Below are positions 18,801 through 26,122 of a DNA stretch of 64,000 bases, piece by piece. The notes under the pieces are model-generated. The model had not been told where the DNA came from, searched no databases, and was given only the letters and a program-made list of their open reading frames with translations. The number at the start of each line of letters is the position of its first letter. Position 1 is the first letter of the stretch. Location of the stretch: contig NZ_CP029187.1 of NCBI RefSeq assembly GCF_003097535.1, positions 1,116,001-1,180,000 on the forward strand, read 5' to 3'. This DNA is from Flavobacterium pallidum. GTDB taxonomy: Bacteria > Bacteroidota > Bacteroidia > Flavobacteriales > Flavobacteriaceae. The translations under genes were made by a program, and so were the position numbers.

Positions 18801-19222
18801 TGTTCCCGGATGATTACATCAATAACATTTCAGAAAGGCTGAATCTGTATAACGAACTCAGCCTGATCAAGGACGAAGAAGCGCTGCTGGCCTACGAGCA
18901 GAAACTCACCGACCGTTTCGGGGCGTTGCCCAAACCAGCCAGGGCATTGTTGAACAGCATCCGCCTGAAATGGATTGCCACGAAACTCGGAATTGAAAAA
19001 CTGGTGATGAAACAAGGCAAGATGATCTGTTATTTTGTTTCAGACCAGCAGTCGGATTATTATGCGTCGCCGCAGTTCCACAAAGTACTGCAGTTTGTAC
19101 AGAAACAGCCTGCACTTTGCCGGATGAAGGAAAAGCAGACCCCGAATGGTTTGCGTCTGTTGCTGACTTTCGAGCATGTAAAATCGATTGGGAAAGCGTT
19201 GCAGCTGTTGGAAATGGTTTGA
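15866..19222 (+). CDS. mfd: Transcription-repair coupling factor Mfd
   Basis: This 1118-residue ATP-dependent translocase displaces RNA polymerase stalled at DNA lesions and recruits UvrA. The N-terminal UvrB-like region carries GSYRNPYQIED and FSVRGGIIDVFSF. The RNA-polymerase-interacting CarD-type domain (~430-500) contains VGDYVTHIDHGIGKF. The helicase core has Walker A GDVGFGKTEVA (~588), the DEEQ box DEEQKFG (~690), LTATPIPRTL, and QMRGRVGR. The C-terminal TRCF domain is present. The length is normal. The start codon appears to be TTG, because MSKQALF matches the usual start and no suitable ATG precedes the conserved region. Confidence 0.97.
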   Translation: MSKQALFSKYDHDIRISRIAEQLQKREQKLHLKGLTGSLFSFVIKTLFEKSENPFLLILDDKEQAAYFLNDLEQMINTEDVLFYPGSYRNPYQIEDTDNANILLRAEVLNRINSRKKPSVIVTYPEALFEKVVTKKELDKNTLKIALGDKISIDFINEVLFEYEFKRVDFISEPGEFSVRGGIIDVFSFSNDHPYRIEFFGNEVESIRSFDVETQLSIERQKKIAIIPNVENKFFQENRESFLDYINPKSILFISDTEGLSHKLDKLYEKAGEAFEKLNKEISHAKPEQLFLNQQTFIKKALDFTIAETGSRAIFKTDMVFEFLSKPQPSFNKQFDLLLNNLSDNHFNGIKNYLFCSNEQQAKRFHDIFESLDETNAEDLRKQYETIVMPLYQGFIDEENQIACYTDHQIFERYHKFSIKNGYSKKQTITLKELNTLSVGDYVTHIDHGIGKFGGLQKIQVEGKTQETIKLVYADNDIVYVSIHSLHKIAKYNGKDGAPPKIYKLGSNAWKILKQKTKARVKHIAFNLIQLYAKRRLEKGFRYNPDSYLQLELESSFIYEDTPDQIKSTQDVKADMESDRPMDRLVCGDVGFGKTEVAIRAAFKAVDNGKQVAVLVPTTILAYQHFRTFSERLKDMPVTVGYLNRFRTAKQKSETLKDLADGRLDIVIGTHQLVNKNVKFKDLGLLIIDEEQKFGVNVKDKLKTISANVDTLTLTATPIPRTLQFSLMAARDLSVITTPPPNRYPIETNVVGFNEELIRDAISYEIQRNGQVFFINNRIENIREVAGMIQRLVPNARVGIGHGQMEGKKLEELMLAFMNGEFDVLVATTIIESGLDVPNANTIFINNANNFGLSDLHQMRGRVGRSNKKAFCYFICPPYSAMTDDARKRIQALEQFSELGSGFSIAMKDLEIRGAGDLLGGEQSGFINEIGFETYQKIMNEAIEELKENEFKDLYADEDEDHEKEYVKDLQIDTDFELLFPDDYINNISERLNLYNELSLIKDEEALLAYEQKLTDRFGALPKPARALLNSIRLKWIATKLGIEKLVMKQGKMICYFVSDQQSDYYASPQFHKVLQFVQKQPALCRMKEKQTPNGLRLLLTFEHVKSIGKALQLLEMV

Positions 19223-19282
19223 GGAAGTTGCAGAGTGGCAAAGCAGCAAAGTTTTTTGCGGACCGTCGTTCAGGATATTACA

Positions 19283-19368
19283 ACGCCGCGCGAGGGATGG
19301 AAGTGAAAAGCCCGCAGCGAGGCACGAGCGAGGACTTGCAACGGACAGCCCGGCCCGCAGGGCGCGCC
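19283..19368 (-). other. GC-rich conserved intergenic element, copy 1
   Basis: On the minus strand this reads GGCGCGCCCTGCGGGCCGGG followed by CTGTCCG and ends in CCATCCCTCGCGCGGCG. The plus-strand segment 58501-58596 follows the same order of blocks (GGGCGT.., TTCGG.CCGGGCT, TCGC, AATCCCT.ACGCGGC). No credible ORF uses it. It resembles, from memory, a recurrent Flavobacterium intergenic repeat; whether it is an RNA or a REP-like element is unknown. Confidence 0.6.
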
Positions 19369-19371
19369 ATA

Positions 19372-19404
19372 ATAAAATAAAAAAACCAGCCCGAAAGCTG
19401 GTTT
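19372..19404 (-). terminator. Rho-independent terminator of the M13 peptidase gene
   Basis: The stem AAACCAGC / GCTGGTTT with loop CCGAAA lies 58 bp beyond the stop at 19463. On the minus strand it is followed by a long T-run. Confidence 0.85.
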
Positions 19405-19462
19405 ATATTATAGGAAGCGATTGGCAACTTTGTAACTGTGCTACTTTGCCACTCAGCAACTC

Positions 19463-21496
19463 TTACCAAATCTTCACCCTTTTCTCCGGAGCCAAATAAA
19501 GCGAGTCAGTCGGCTTTACATTAAACGCCTCATAGAATTCCGGGATGTTGCGCACGATACCGTTTACTCGGAAATGCGGTGGCGAGTGTGGGTTTGAAGC
19601 CACGAGATTCCTCAAAGCCTCTTCCCTTGATTTTTCAAGCCATGATTGCGCATAACCGATGAAGAAACGCTGCAAGCCGGTAAATCCGTCCATTACAGGC
19701 GCTTCTTTGCCGTTCAGGCTTTTCTTGTAAGCTTTCAAAGCGATTGTGATACCGCCAAGATCGCCAATATTCTCTCCTAAGGTAAACGCACCGTTTACGT
19801 TCAGGTCCGGGAATACTTTGAACTCATTGTATTGTGATACCAACGCGCCGGTCCTGGCCTTAAATGCCGCCTGGTCTTTCTCGGTCCACCAATTCCTCAT
19901 CGTTCCGGTACCATCAAAAGTACTTCCCTGATCGTCAAATCCGTGCCCGATTTCGTGCCCGATCACCGCTCCGATACTGCCGTAATTTACTGCATCATCT
20001 TTAGTCATATCAAAGAAAGGCGGTTGCAGGATGGCGGCTGGGAATACGATTTCGTTCATGCTCGGGTTGTAGTAGGCGTTGATGGTTTGCGGCGTCATGC
20101 CCCATTCCTTACGGTCTACCGGCTTACCCAATTTGTCCAGCTGACGATTGTATTCAAAAGCAGTGGCCCTTTCCATGTTGCCGTAAAGGTCTCCTTTTAC
20201 GATTTTCAGCGCAGAATAATCACGCCATTGGTCAGGATAGCCGATTTTAGGAGTGAATTTTGAAAGTTTGTCAAGTGCCTCTTTCTTGGTTTCAGGTGTC
20301 ATCCAGTCGAGGTTGGTGATGCTTTCCTTGTATGCTGCGAGTAGGTTTTTCACCATTTCAGACATTCTTTCTTTCGCTTCCGCAGAAAAATGCTTCTTCA
20401 CATAAATCTCTCCGATGACTTCGCCAAGGCTTCCGTTAACTACCTGTACGCCACGACGCCACATTGGCTCCTGTGCTTCTGTACCGGAAAGTACTTTTCC
20501 GTAAAACTCGAAATTTTGTTGGTCAAATGCGGAAGTCAACGTACCGGCCGCACTGTCAATCACGTTCCATTTCAGGTAGATTTTCCAGGTGTCGAGCGGG
20601 GTATTGGCAATGATTTTATCCAGTCCTTTCAGGAAAGCGGGCTGGCAGGCCAGGATGGTTTTTTCGTTTTTGATGCCGGCGTTCTGCAACATCAACGGCA
20701 TGTTGAAAGTCGGCATGTATTTTTTAAAATCCGTGATTTCGGTTTTATTGTACATCAGCGACATGTCGCGCGTCAGCTCTTTCTTTACATGCTGCGTAGC
20801 GATCTGGGTTTCGAGTGCAAGGATGGCGGCGGCATTTTTTTCGCCATTAGCGAGGCCTGCAAGCTGGAACATTTTGGCGATGTGCGCCACATATTTGTCA
20901 CGGATCGTTTTTGATTTGGCATCCTGCGCAAGGTAATATTCCCTTTCCGGTAGCGAAATGCCGCTTTGCCATGCGTAAAGCGTGTATTTAGTTGGATCTT
21001 TGAAATCTTCTGTGACGCCAACAGCAACGGGAGAAGCACCGTTCGTGCGGTTGGCCTGTCCGAAATAAGCGGCAAGGTCATCGTAGGTTTTAATCGCATC
21101 CACTTTAGCGAGTTCCGAAAGGATAGGTTTGATTCCTTTGGCGTCACGTGTTTTCATGTCGGTATAGGAATCATAGAGGTCACCTACTTTCTGTTCATTT
21201 GAACCATCGGCAAAATTTCCTTTCGCAGATTCTTCGATAATGGCTTTCACGTCTTCCTGTGCTTTGTCGTTCAGGATGTCGAACACGCCATAAGAAGATT
21301 TGTCTGCCGGGATTTTATTTGCTTTCACCCAGGCGCCGTTTACGTAAGCGTCGAAATTATCGCCGGGCTTAACGGATTTGTCCATGTTTTTTACGAGGAC
21401 TCCGGATCCTTTGGCTTCTTCTTTATCGGATTTGCACGAAGCCAGTGCAAGCAATCCCGCAGCCATCAGCAACGGAACTTTTCTTGTGTTTATCAT
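19463..21496 (-). CDS. M13 family zinc metallopeptidase (PepO/neprilysin-like), lipoprotein
   Basis: This 677-residue protein begins with a lipoprotein signal (MINTRKVPLLMAAGLLALASC), so the ATG at 21496 is preferred over an upstream TTG at 21535. M13_N features (PGDNFDAYVNGAWVKANKIPADKSSYGVF) are followed by the catalytic region GAVIGHEIGHGFDDQG, with the HExxH zinc motif, then GENIGDLGG (third zinc ligand Glu). The end NVKPTDSLYLAPEKRVKIW is typical of the family. It likely degrades short peptides in the periplasm or at the outer membrane. The family is usually ~670-700 residues, so the length is complete. Confidence 0.94.
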   Translation of the reverse strand: MINTRKVPLLMAAGLLALASCKSDKEEAKGSGVLVKNMDKSVKPGDNFDAYVNGAWVKANKIPADKSSYGVFDILNDKAQEDVKAIIEESAKGNFADGSNEQKVGDLYDSYTDMKTRDAKGIKPILSELAKVDAIKTYDDLAAYFGQANRTNGASPVAVGVTEDFKDPTKYTLYAWQSGISLPEREYYLAQDAKSKTIRDKYVAHIAKMFQLAGLANGEKNAAAILALETQIATQHVKKELTRDMSLMYNKTEITDFKKYMPTFNMPLMLQNAGIKNEKTILACQPAFLKGLDKIIANTPLDTWKIYLKWNVIDSAAGTLTSAFDQQNFEFYGKVLSGTEAQEPMWRRGVQVVNGSLGEVIGEIYVKKHFSAEAKERMSEMVKNLLAAYKESITNLDWMTPETKKEALDKLSKFTPKIGYPDQWRDYSALKIVKGDLYGNMERATAFEYNRQLDKLGKPVDRKEWGMTPQTINAYYNPSMNEIVFPAAILQPPFFDMTKDDAVNYGSIGAVIGHEIGHGFDDQGSTFDGTGTMRNWWTEKDQAAFKARTGALVSQYNEFKVFPDLNVNGAFTLGENIGDLGGITIALKAYKKSLNGKEAPVMDGFTGLQRFFIGYAQSWLEKSREEALRNLVASNPHSPPHFRVNGIVRNIPEFYEAFNVKPTDSLYLAPEKRVKIW

Positions 21497-21668
21497 ACGG
21501 TTGTTTTTATTTATTGTAAAAAAATTAATACGCAAAAGGATTAGTTGGGTTTCCCTTCAAATTGTTACAAATAAATAAAATTTATTGTAAGAAGTATTTT
21601 TTTTGAAATAATTGTGATGTAAAACAGGTATTTATACCTGCAAACAAGAGTGCCATTGCTCCGGATGG

Positions 21669-21971
21669 CTACATCTCCAAATCCTTCCCTTTTTCATAAA
21701 AATTGACATAAAAGAATTGATTTGCATCCAATCCCAATTCTATAAAAGTATTGTTCAACAGCAAAATCTTTTCTTCAGACTGGATGTTCGAAAGTTTCAG
21801 GAATTCAATAAAATGCTCCAGGTTCTCAAACTTGAAACTGAGTTTAGTATTCAGCGAATACGGTGTAATCTTAAAATCAAACGGTTTCCCGCTGCCCGGA
21901 TTCTTATCAGGCAATTGATGGAAACCTTCTTTGATCAATGCTTCTAAAACCGGCTTAAAGTCGTCTTTCAT
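21669..21971 (-). CDS. Hypothetical small acidic protein
   Basis: This 100-residue protein has no signal peptide. Its sequence (DDFKPVLEALIKEGFHQLP ... FDFKITPYSLNTKLSFKFENLEHFIEFLKLSNI) suggests an alpha/beta domain. I do not recognise the family. A 7/8 match to the -7 consensus lies just upstream on the minus strand. It stands alone between the M13 peptidase and msrB genes, all read leftward with separate promoters likely. Confidence 0.6.
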   Translation of the reverse strand: MKDDFKPVLEALIKEGFHQLPDKNPGSGKPFDFKITPYSLNTKLSFKFENLEHFIEFLKLSNIQSEEKILLLNNTFIELGLDANQFFYVNFYEKGKDLEM

Positions 21972-22043
21972 GGTTGTGGTGTTTGTAACTTAAAGATAGG
22001 CAATTTTTTTAAATGCGGGAAACTGCCAGCGGATCACTGCCCG

Positions 22044-22604
22044 CTATTTCTTATCCGGAATAAAATCCAACACCACCGAATTCATACAATACCGCTTCCC
22101 CGTAGGCTCCGGCCCATCGTCAAAAAGATGCCCCAAATGCCCGCCGCACCTGCCGCATAAGGCCTCGATGCGCTCCATGCCAAGTGAATTATCATTTTTA
22201 TATACCACACTTTTCTTATTGTCCTGTTCGAAAAAACTCGGCCAGCCGCATTCGCTTGAAAATTTGGCCGTCGAACGGAACAGTTTGTTCCCGCAGGCAG
22301 CGCAATAATAAGTGCCTTTTTCGTCGGTGTTCCAGTATTTACCGGTGAACGGCCTTTCGGTATCGGCGTGGCGCGAAACTTCATATACGTCTGCCGGAAG
22401 TATTTTTTTCCATTCGGCATCGCTGAGGTTTAGTTTTGTAGTGTCAGTATTGGAATAATATGGGTTTTGTTTCACCTGCTCGCTATCGCTCGGGTCCGGC
22501 TTGGAAATCACGTTAGGCGTTTTTACCGGTTCGGTTTTCTTTTGTCCGCAGGCTGTTAAGCATAACAGCGACATCAAAGACAGTAAAATGTTTTTCGTTT
22601 TCAT
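22044..22604 (-). CDS. msrB: Peptide-methionine (R)-S-oxide reductase MsrB, lipoprotein form
   Basis: This 186-residue protein reduces methionine-R-sulfoxide in oxidised proteins. The lipoprotein signal ends LTAC (Cys19), which places it in the cell envelope. Zinc-binding pairs C101-AA-C104 and C150-GR-C153 are present, with the block CGWPSFF (Cys119, possible recycling Cys) and the catalytic RYCMNS (Cys173). The MsrB domain spans roughly residues 58-184. The ~55-residue linker after the lipobox is longer than in cytoplasmic MsrB. Confidence 0.94.
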   Translation of the reverse strand: MKTKNILLSLMSLLCLTACGQKKTEPVKTPNVISKPDPSDSEQVKQNPYYSNTDTTKLNLSDAEWKKILPADVYEVSRHADTERPFTGKYWNTDEKGTYYCAACGNKLFRSTAKFSSECGWPSFFEQDNKKSVVYKNDNSLGMERIEALCGRCGGHLGHLFDDGPEPTGKRYCMNSVVLDFIPDKK

Positions 22605-22619
22605 AACCCTTATTTACGG

Positions 22620-22647
22620 CAAATTTACGCCGATGGATGCAAAGCAA
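22620..22647 (-). promoter_or_regulatory. Promoter of msrB (TTTG-N17-TAAATTTG)
   Basis: On the minus strand a TTTG box is separated by 17 bp from TAAATTTG, an exact match to the Bacteroidetes promoter pattern. The ATG is 15 bp downstream. Confidence 0.6.
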
Positions 22648-22705
22648 ATGTCAGTTGGCCGACAAAACATGCCAATTAACAGTATTTTATGATATCATGG
22701 ATTTC

Positions 22706-23587
22706 CTATTGCATGATTTCCGCTTTACCAAATCCTACCGTTTCCCGGTACAATTGCGGAGAAACATCGGCATTGGTCTTGAAAAACCGGCTGAAATAAT
22801 ATTCGTCATGGTATCCGAGTTCATAGGCGATTTCCTTGACGGCCTTGTTGGTAAGGTACAATTCGCGCTTGGCCTCAATGATGATGCGTTCAGCAATCAA
22901 TTCTGAAATGGTCTTGTTGAAATGGATTTTCGTAATTCGTGCCAAAGCCTTTGCGTTCATTTTTAATGCGTCAGCATAATCGGCCGGTGATTTTTTCGTC
23001 CTGAAATTACTTTCAATGCTATCCTTCAGGGTTTGCAGGATAAAAGGCTCCTTCAGGTCTGATACCGCTTCGGCAGCTTTGGGCTGTTGCTCCGTCTTCA
23101 GCCGTGATGCCGTAATCAGGAATATTTTCAGGTAAGCGACAAGCGATTCGTATTGTGCGAGCGCCGGATTGGCCATCTCGTTCTTCATCTGCAGCAGCAA
23201 CATGTTAAAAATGGTCTCGGCTTCGGTATTAATAACCGTCATCGGCGGGTCATAGATGTTGTTGAAAAGCACGCCATTGCACGCGACTTCTTTCTGGTGC
23301 ATGTGGATGCAGTAAAAATCAGGATGGAACTGGATTATGACTCCCGAAAAATTTTCTTTTACGTTAAAAAGGAAAGGCTGGTAAGGCGAAAAGGCAAAAA
23401 GCGAATTCGCTTCAAAATCATATTCGGCGAAATCAGCCCGCACCATGCCGCTCCCTTGCTTTATCCAGATCAGTGAATAGTAATTGTGCCGCTGCAGATG
23501 GTCGAAAGCGCAGTTGTTTTCAAACGAGAAAATCTTAAAGGCAAGATTCCCGTTCTGGGAATTGATCAAGGTCAGTGGTTGTTCCAT
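22706..23587 (-). CDS. AraC family transcriptional regulator
   Basis: This 293-residue protein starts at the ATG of MEQPLTLINSQNG; an upstream in-frame start at 23653 would run through the terminator hairpin and is rejected. The N-terminal cupin-like effector domain contains HYYSLIWIKQGSG-type strands and FAFSPYQPF. The C-terminal ~100 residues form the double helix-turn-helix of AraC proteins: LKMNAKALARITKIHFNKTISELIAERIIIEAKREL, then KEIAYELGYHDEYYFSRFFKTNADVSPQLYR. It lies directly downstream of the AhpD-like gene on the same strand, which may be its target; this is inferred from position. Confidence 0.9.
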   Translation of the reverse strand: MEQPLTLINSQNGNLAFKIFSFENNCAFDHLQRHNYYSLIWIKQGSGMVRADFAEYDFEANSLFAFSPYQPFLFNVKENFSGVIIQFHPDFYCIHMHQKEVACNGVLFNNIYDPPMTVINTEAETIFNMLLLQMKNEMANPALAQYESLVAYLKIFLITASRLKTEQQPKAAEAVSDLKEPFILQTLKDSIESNFRTKKSPADYADALKMNAKALARITKIHFNKTISELIAERIIIEAKRELYLTNKAVKEIAYELGYHDEYYFSRFFKTNADVSPQLYRETVGFGKAEIMQ

Positions 23588-23625
23588 CGGAAGTCGTTTT
23601 CTGGTTTTGGAATTGTAATAATAGC

Positions 23626-23655
23626 AAAAATGCCGAAAACAAAGTTCCGGCATTT
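23626..23655 (-). terminator. Terminator between the AhpD-like and AraC genes
   Basis: The stem AAATGCCG / CGGCATTT with a ~12-nt loop is followed by a T-run on the minus strand. It lies 17 bp beyond the stop at 23672 and would limit read-through into the AraC gene. Confidence 0.7.
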
Positions 23656-23671
23656 GTAAAAAGATGGCAGA

Positions 23672-24226
23672 TTAATTTTCTGCGGCAGCGAACGTATGTA
23701 CGACCGGGAAATCAATCGTCGTATTGGCGGTGTTGTTGAAATAATTGGTCAGGATGTTCAAGGCGACATGCCCTACGATTTCTGAAATTTCCTCATCAGA
23801 AACCTGGGCCGATTTTACGGCCGCGACATCAGCATCATTTACAAGCCCGCCTTTATTGACAAGGGTTTTTGCAAAGGTAAGGATGGCGGCTGTTTTTTCA
23901 TTTGACGAGGCGCCATGACGGGCATTTGTGATGGTCTCACTGTCAAGTTTCACGAGATTGGTCCCGATAAAGGTGTGAGCAGAAAGGCAATAATCGCAGG
24001 AATTGCTTTCAGCGATGGCCAGCGCAAGAAGTTCCCCGGTTTTTCCGCCGAGTTTCCCTTTTCCTAAGATACCACTCAGGCTGAGGTAGCCTTCAAGAAG
24101 CGCAGGTGCGTTTCCCATGGTGCGCATCATGTTTGGGATAACGCCCAGTTTGGCATTTACGGCGTTGAATAATTCTTTTGTTTTTCCGGTAGTTTCATCA
24201 GGATTTAAAGCTGTAATACGTGTCAT
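23672..24226 (-). CDS. Carboxymuconolactone decarboxylase/AhpD-like protein
   Basis: This 184-residue protein belongs to the AhpD-like superfamily of all-helical, often peroxidase-associated proteins. The redox motif C77-DY-C80 followed by H84 (SNSCDYCLSAHTFIG) is the family active site, and PNMMRTMGNAPALLEGYLSL is the usual N-terminal helix pair. These proteins can act as alkylhydroperoxidases using the CxxC pair. A role in oxidative stress is therefore plausible, but the substrate is unknown. The AraC regulator lies next downstream. Confidence 0.88.
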   Translation of the reverse strand: MTRITALNPDETTGKTKELFNAVNAKLGVIPNMMRTMGNAPALLEGYLSLSGILGKGKLGGKTGELLALAIAESNSCDYCLSAHTFIGTNLVKLDSETITNARHGASSNEKTAAILTFAKTLVNKGGLVNDADVAAVKSAQVSDEEISEIVGHVALNILTNYFNNTANTTIDFPVVHTFAAAEN

Positions 24227-24340
24227 AATTTTTAATTTTTAAGTGATGTCTTATTGACAGTACAAAGTTGCGGCAACGCATTCTGGTTTAAAATGGACAA
24301 AGTATGCAAAGAGATGGACAATTTTCCACTACGCGCAAAT

Positions 24341-24372
24341 AAAAAAACCTCCCGTAATGGAAGGTTTTTTCG
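24341..24372 (-). terminator. Terminator downstream of the MACPF gene
   Basis: The near-perfect hairpin AAAAACCTCC / GGAAGGTTTTT (one bulge) with a T-run on the minus strand lies 20 bp beyond the stop at 24391. Confidence 0.75.
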
Positions 24373-24390
24373 TAGCCGGAGATTTAGATT

Positions 24391-25977
24391 CTAGTTTGCG
24401 ATGGTGTATTTCCCGGAAAACGAATCCTTAAACAAATATAAGGTCGTCTGGCTCGTAATAGCCGAAAAATTGTCCTGGGAAAATTGCAGCATTTCCACGC
24501 CTGTATTCGGGCCGTTGCGCAGGTTGCTTGCCAGCATGTAATTCAGTGGGAAAGTAACCCAGATGTTTATGCCGCCACCTACGCTGCCGGGGCTGCAATG
24601 TGCTTCCCAAAACTCGACCTGTTTGCCGGCACCATTCAGTTTCAGGAATTCGTATCCTTCACGTGTGGGGCAAAGGTTGTTGCCCATCCCGAACGAGGTC
24701 AGCAGCAGGATATTGTCCTTTGCATAAAATTCGCTCATCTGGAGTTCTGTGATCATTTGCTTGTAGAGCAGTTTCCAGTTTTCATTCCATATCCGCTCAC
24801 TTGGATTCAGGCAAAAATATTTATCATAAAGGATGTGCGGCGTTTTTCCGTCATTCGAAAGGATCGTTGCCTGATAACCTACAGGGGAAATCGCTCCGGT
24901 TTTAGGCTTGATCTGGTCGCCGTTCAGCGTAATGATCGGTGTCCTGGCTGCCGGCGGCGGCCATGCCGAGGTGCGTGACTCGTTCTCAATCGTGATTTTC
25001 GGGTGTATTGTAGGGCCATAAAGTTCCCAGGCTGCATTGACGACATCTTTTTTATTGCCGCACAGCATCCAGATACCCTTGAGCCTGAGGTTGGTAAGCG
25101 CAGGGTGTTTATTGACAGACTCGAGCCATGCATTGTAAAGTTTTACAGTATCACCTGATGGATTCATAGGATCAATGCCTGCAAGGGCCCCTGCCAAAGC
25201 AGAATTTCCACCCGTGGCCACGATGTGATATTCAGAATTGGCGGTGTAATTCTTCCAGGCAAGGGTGCCTTCAACACCAGTTTCAATGCTCCCATTAGTG
25301 AACAGGCCTTTATACTGGGCTTTCATCATGGCCGAAATCTGGATATCGGTAAGCTGGCTGGTTTTCTTGACTGAAACATAAAATTCAAGGCTGCCGCCCA
25401 TTTCCACTTTGTCGGTATAATAAATGCCATAGTCACGGAAGAAATCGACAAAGGCATTCAGGTTTCCTTCGTTTACGGTATCGGGCAGTGCATCGACGCT
25501 GGCCTGGAACGTGTTGCGCAGGTAACCTGCCGATTCGCCCATTTCCAGAAGGCCCAATGTAGAATAGAAATTGCTGTACGTGTAAGCATATTCGGCACTC
25601 GATTTGTATTGCCTGTCGAAAGCGGCTTTCATTTCCCCGCTGAAGAGCCCGTAACCTGCCTTTGCCGAAGCATTTACGGCAATGCTGTTCTGGAATTCTT
25701 CCCGCGTGTTGCAGGTCGAACCCTGAAAATAGGCCATGGGATTCTCGATGGCGGTAACATATTTCGGAATGACGAAATCCTTGCCTAAAAAGGTGAACTT
25801 ATGCAATCCTGATTTCAACGGATCCATTAGCGGCATAATGAAGGAATCGGGATTTACCCTCCCGAATACGTCGACACCCTGACCTACGGCGTTGGACTGT
25901 GATAAATAAACAGGCTCTGAACTCTCGGTTAGGTCGACAGGCGACTTAAAATTGATGTTTTCAATGGTGCTTTCCAT
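24391..25977 (-). CDS. MAC/perforin (MACPF) domain protein
   Basis: This 528-residue protein carries the MACPF signature YGIYY at residues 183-187, preceded by FFRD and followed by the conserved Gly pair G194-G195 (VEMGGSLEFYV). Upstream are the usual cluster of helices (NSIAVNASAKAGYGLFSGEMKAAF) and later strands with GALAGIDPMNP. The C-terminal ~200 residues form a separate beta-rich domain, perhaps for target binding. MACPF proteins oligomerise into membrane pores or act as adhesins. No signal peptide is present, so export is by lysis or an unidentified route. A palindrome lies 25 bp upstream. Confidence 0.82.
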   Translation of the reverse strand: MESTIENINFKSPVDLTESSEPVYLSQSNAVGQGVDVFGRVNPDSFIMPLMDPLKSGLHKFTFLGKDFVIPKYVTAIENPMAYFQGSTCNTREEFQNSIAVNASAKAGYGLFSGEMKAAFDRQYKSSAEYAYTYSNFYSTLGLLEMGESAGYLRNTFQASVDALPDTVNEGNLNAFVDFFRDYGIYYTDKVEMGGSLEFYVSVKKTSQLTDIQISAMMKAQYKGLFTNGSIETGVEGTLAWKNYTANSEYHIVATGGNSALAGALAGIDPMNPSGDTVKLYNAWLESVNKHPALTNLRLKGIWMLCGNKKDVVNAAWELYGPTIHPKITIENESRTSAWPPPAARTPIITLNGDQIKPKTGAISPVGYQATILSNDGKTPHILYDKYFCLNPSERIWNENWKLLYKQMITELQMSEFYAKDNILLLTSFGMGNNLCPTREGYEFLKLNGAGKQVEFWEAHCSPGSVGGGINIWVTFPLNYMLASNLRNGPNTGVEMLQFSQDNFSAITSQTTLYLFKDSFSGKYTIAN

Positions 25978-26001
25978 AATCTGTAGGATTTATTATTTTT
26001 C

Positions 26002-26020
26002 GTTAAGCAATAGGCTTAAC
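26002..26020. promoter_or_regulatory. Palindrome GTTAAGC-N5-GCTTAAC upstream of the MACPF gene
   Basis: Perfect 7-bp arms with a 5-bp spacer lie 25 bp before the MACPF ATG. The size and place fit an operator or a leader hairpin. On the minus strand an A-rich stretch, not a T-run, follows, so a terminator is unlikely. Confidence 0.45.
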
Positions 26021-26122
26021 ATGGCTAAACTACCAAGGATCAGCAAATTGTGAATAAGCATAAACACCCCATTTTAAAAATGCGTAGAAATCCTAAAAAA
26101 AAAGTAAAAATACTTGGCTTGC

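Larger units (their letters stand above)
19226..19461. repeat. Long-range inverted repeat flanking a conserved element and terminator
   Basis: The 22-bp arm at 19226-19247 and the arm at 19440-19461 are reverse complements with 20 of 22 matches (core GCTTTGCCACTC against GAGTGGCAAAGC). They enclose the GC-rich element at 19283-19368 and a terminator, and fill the spacer between the convergent mfd and M13 peptidase genes. Confidence 0.75.
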
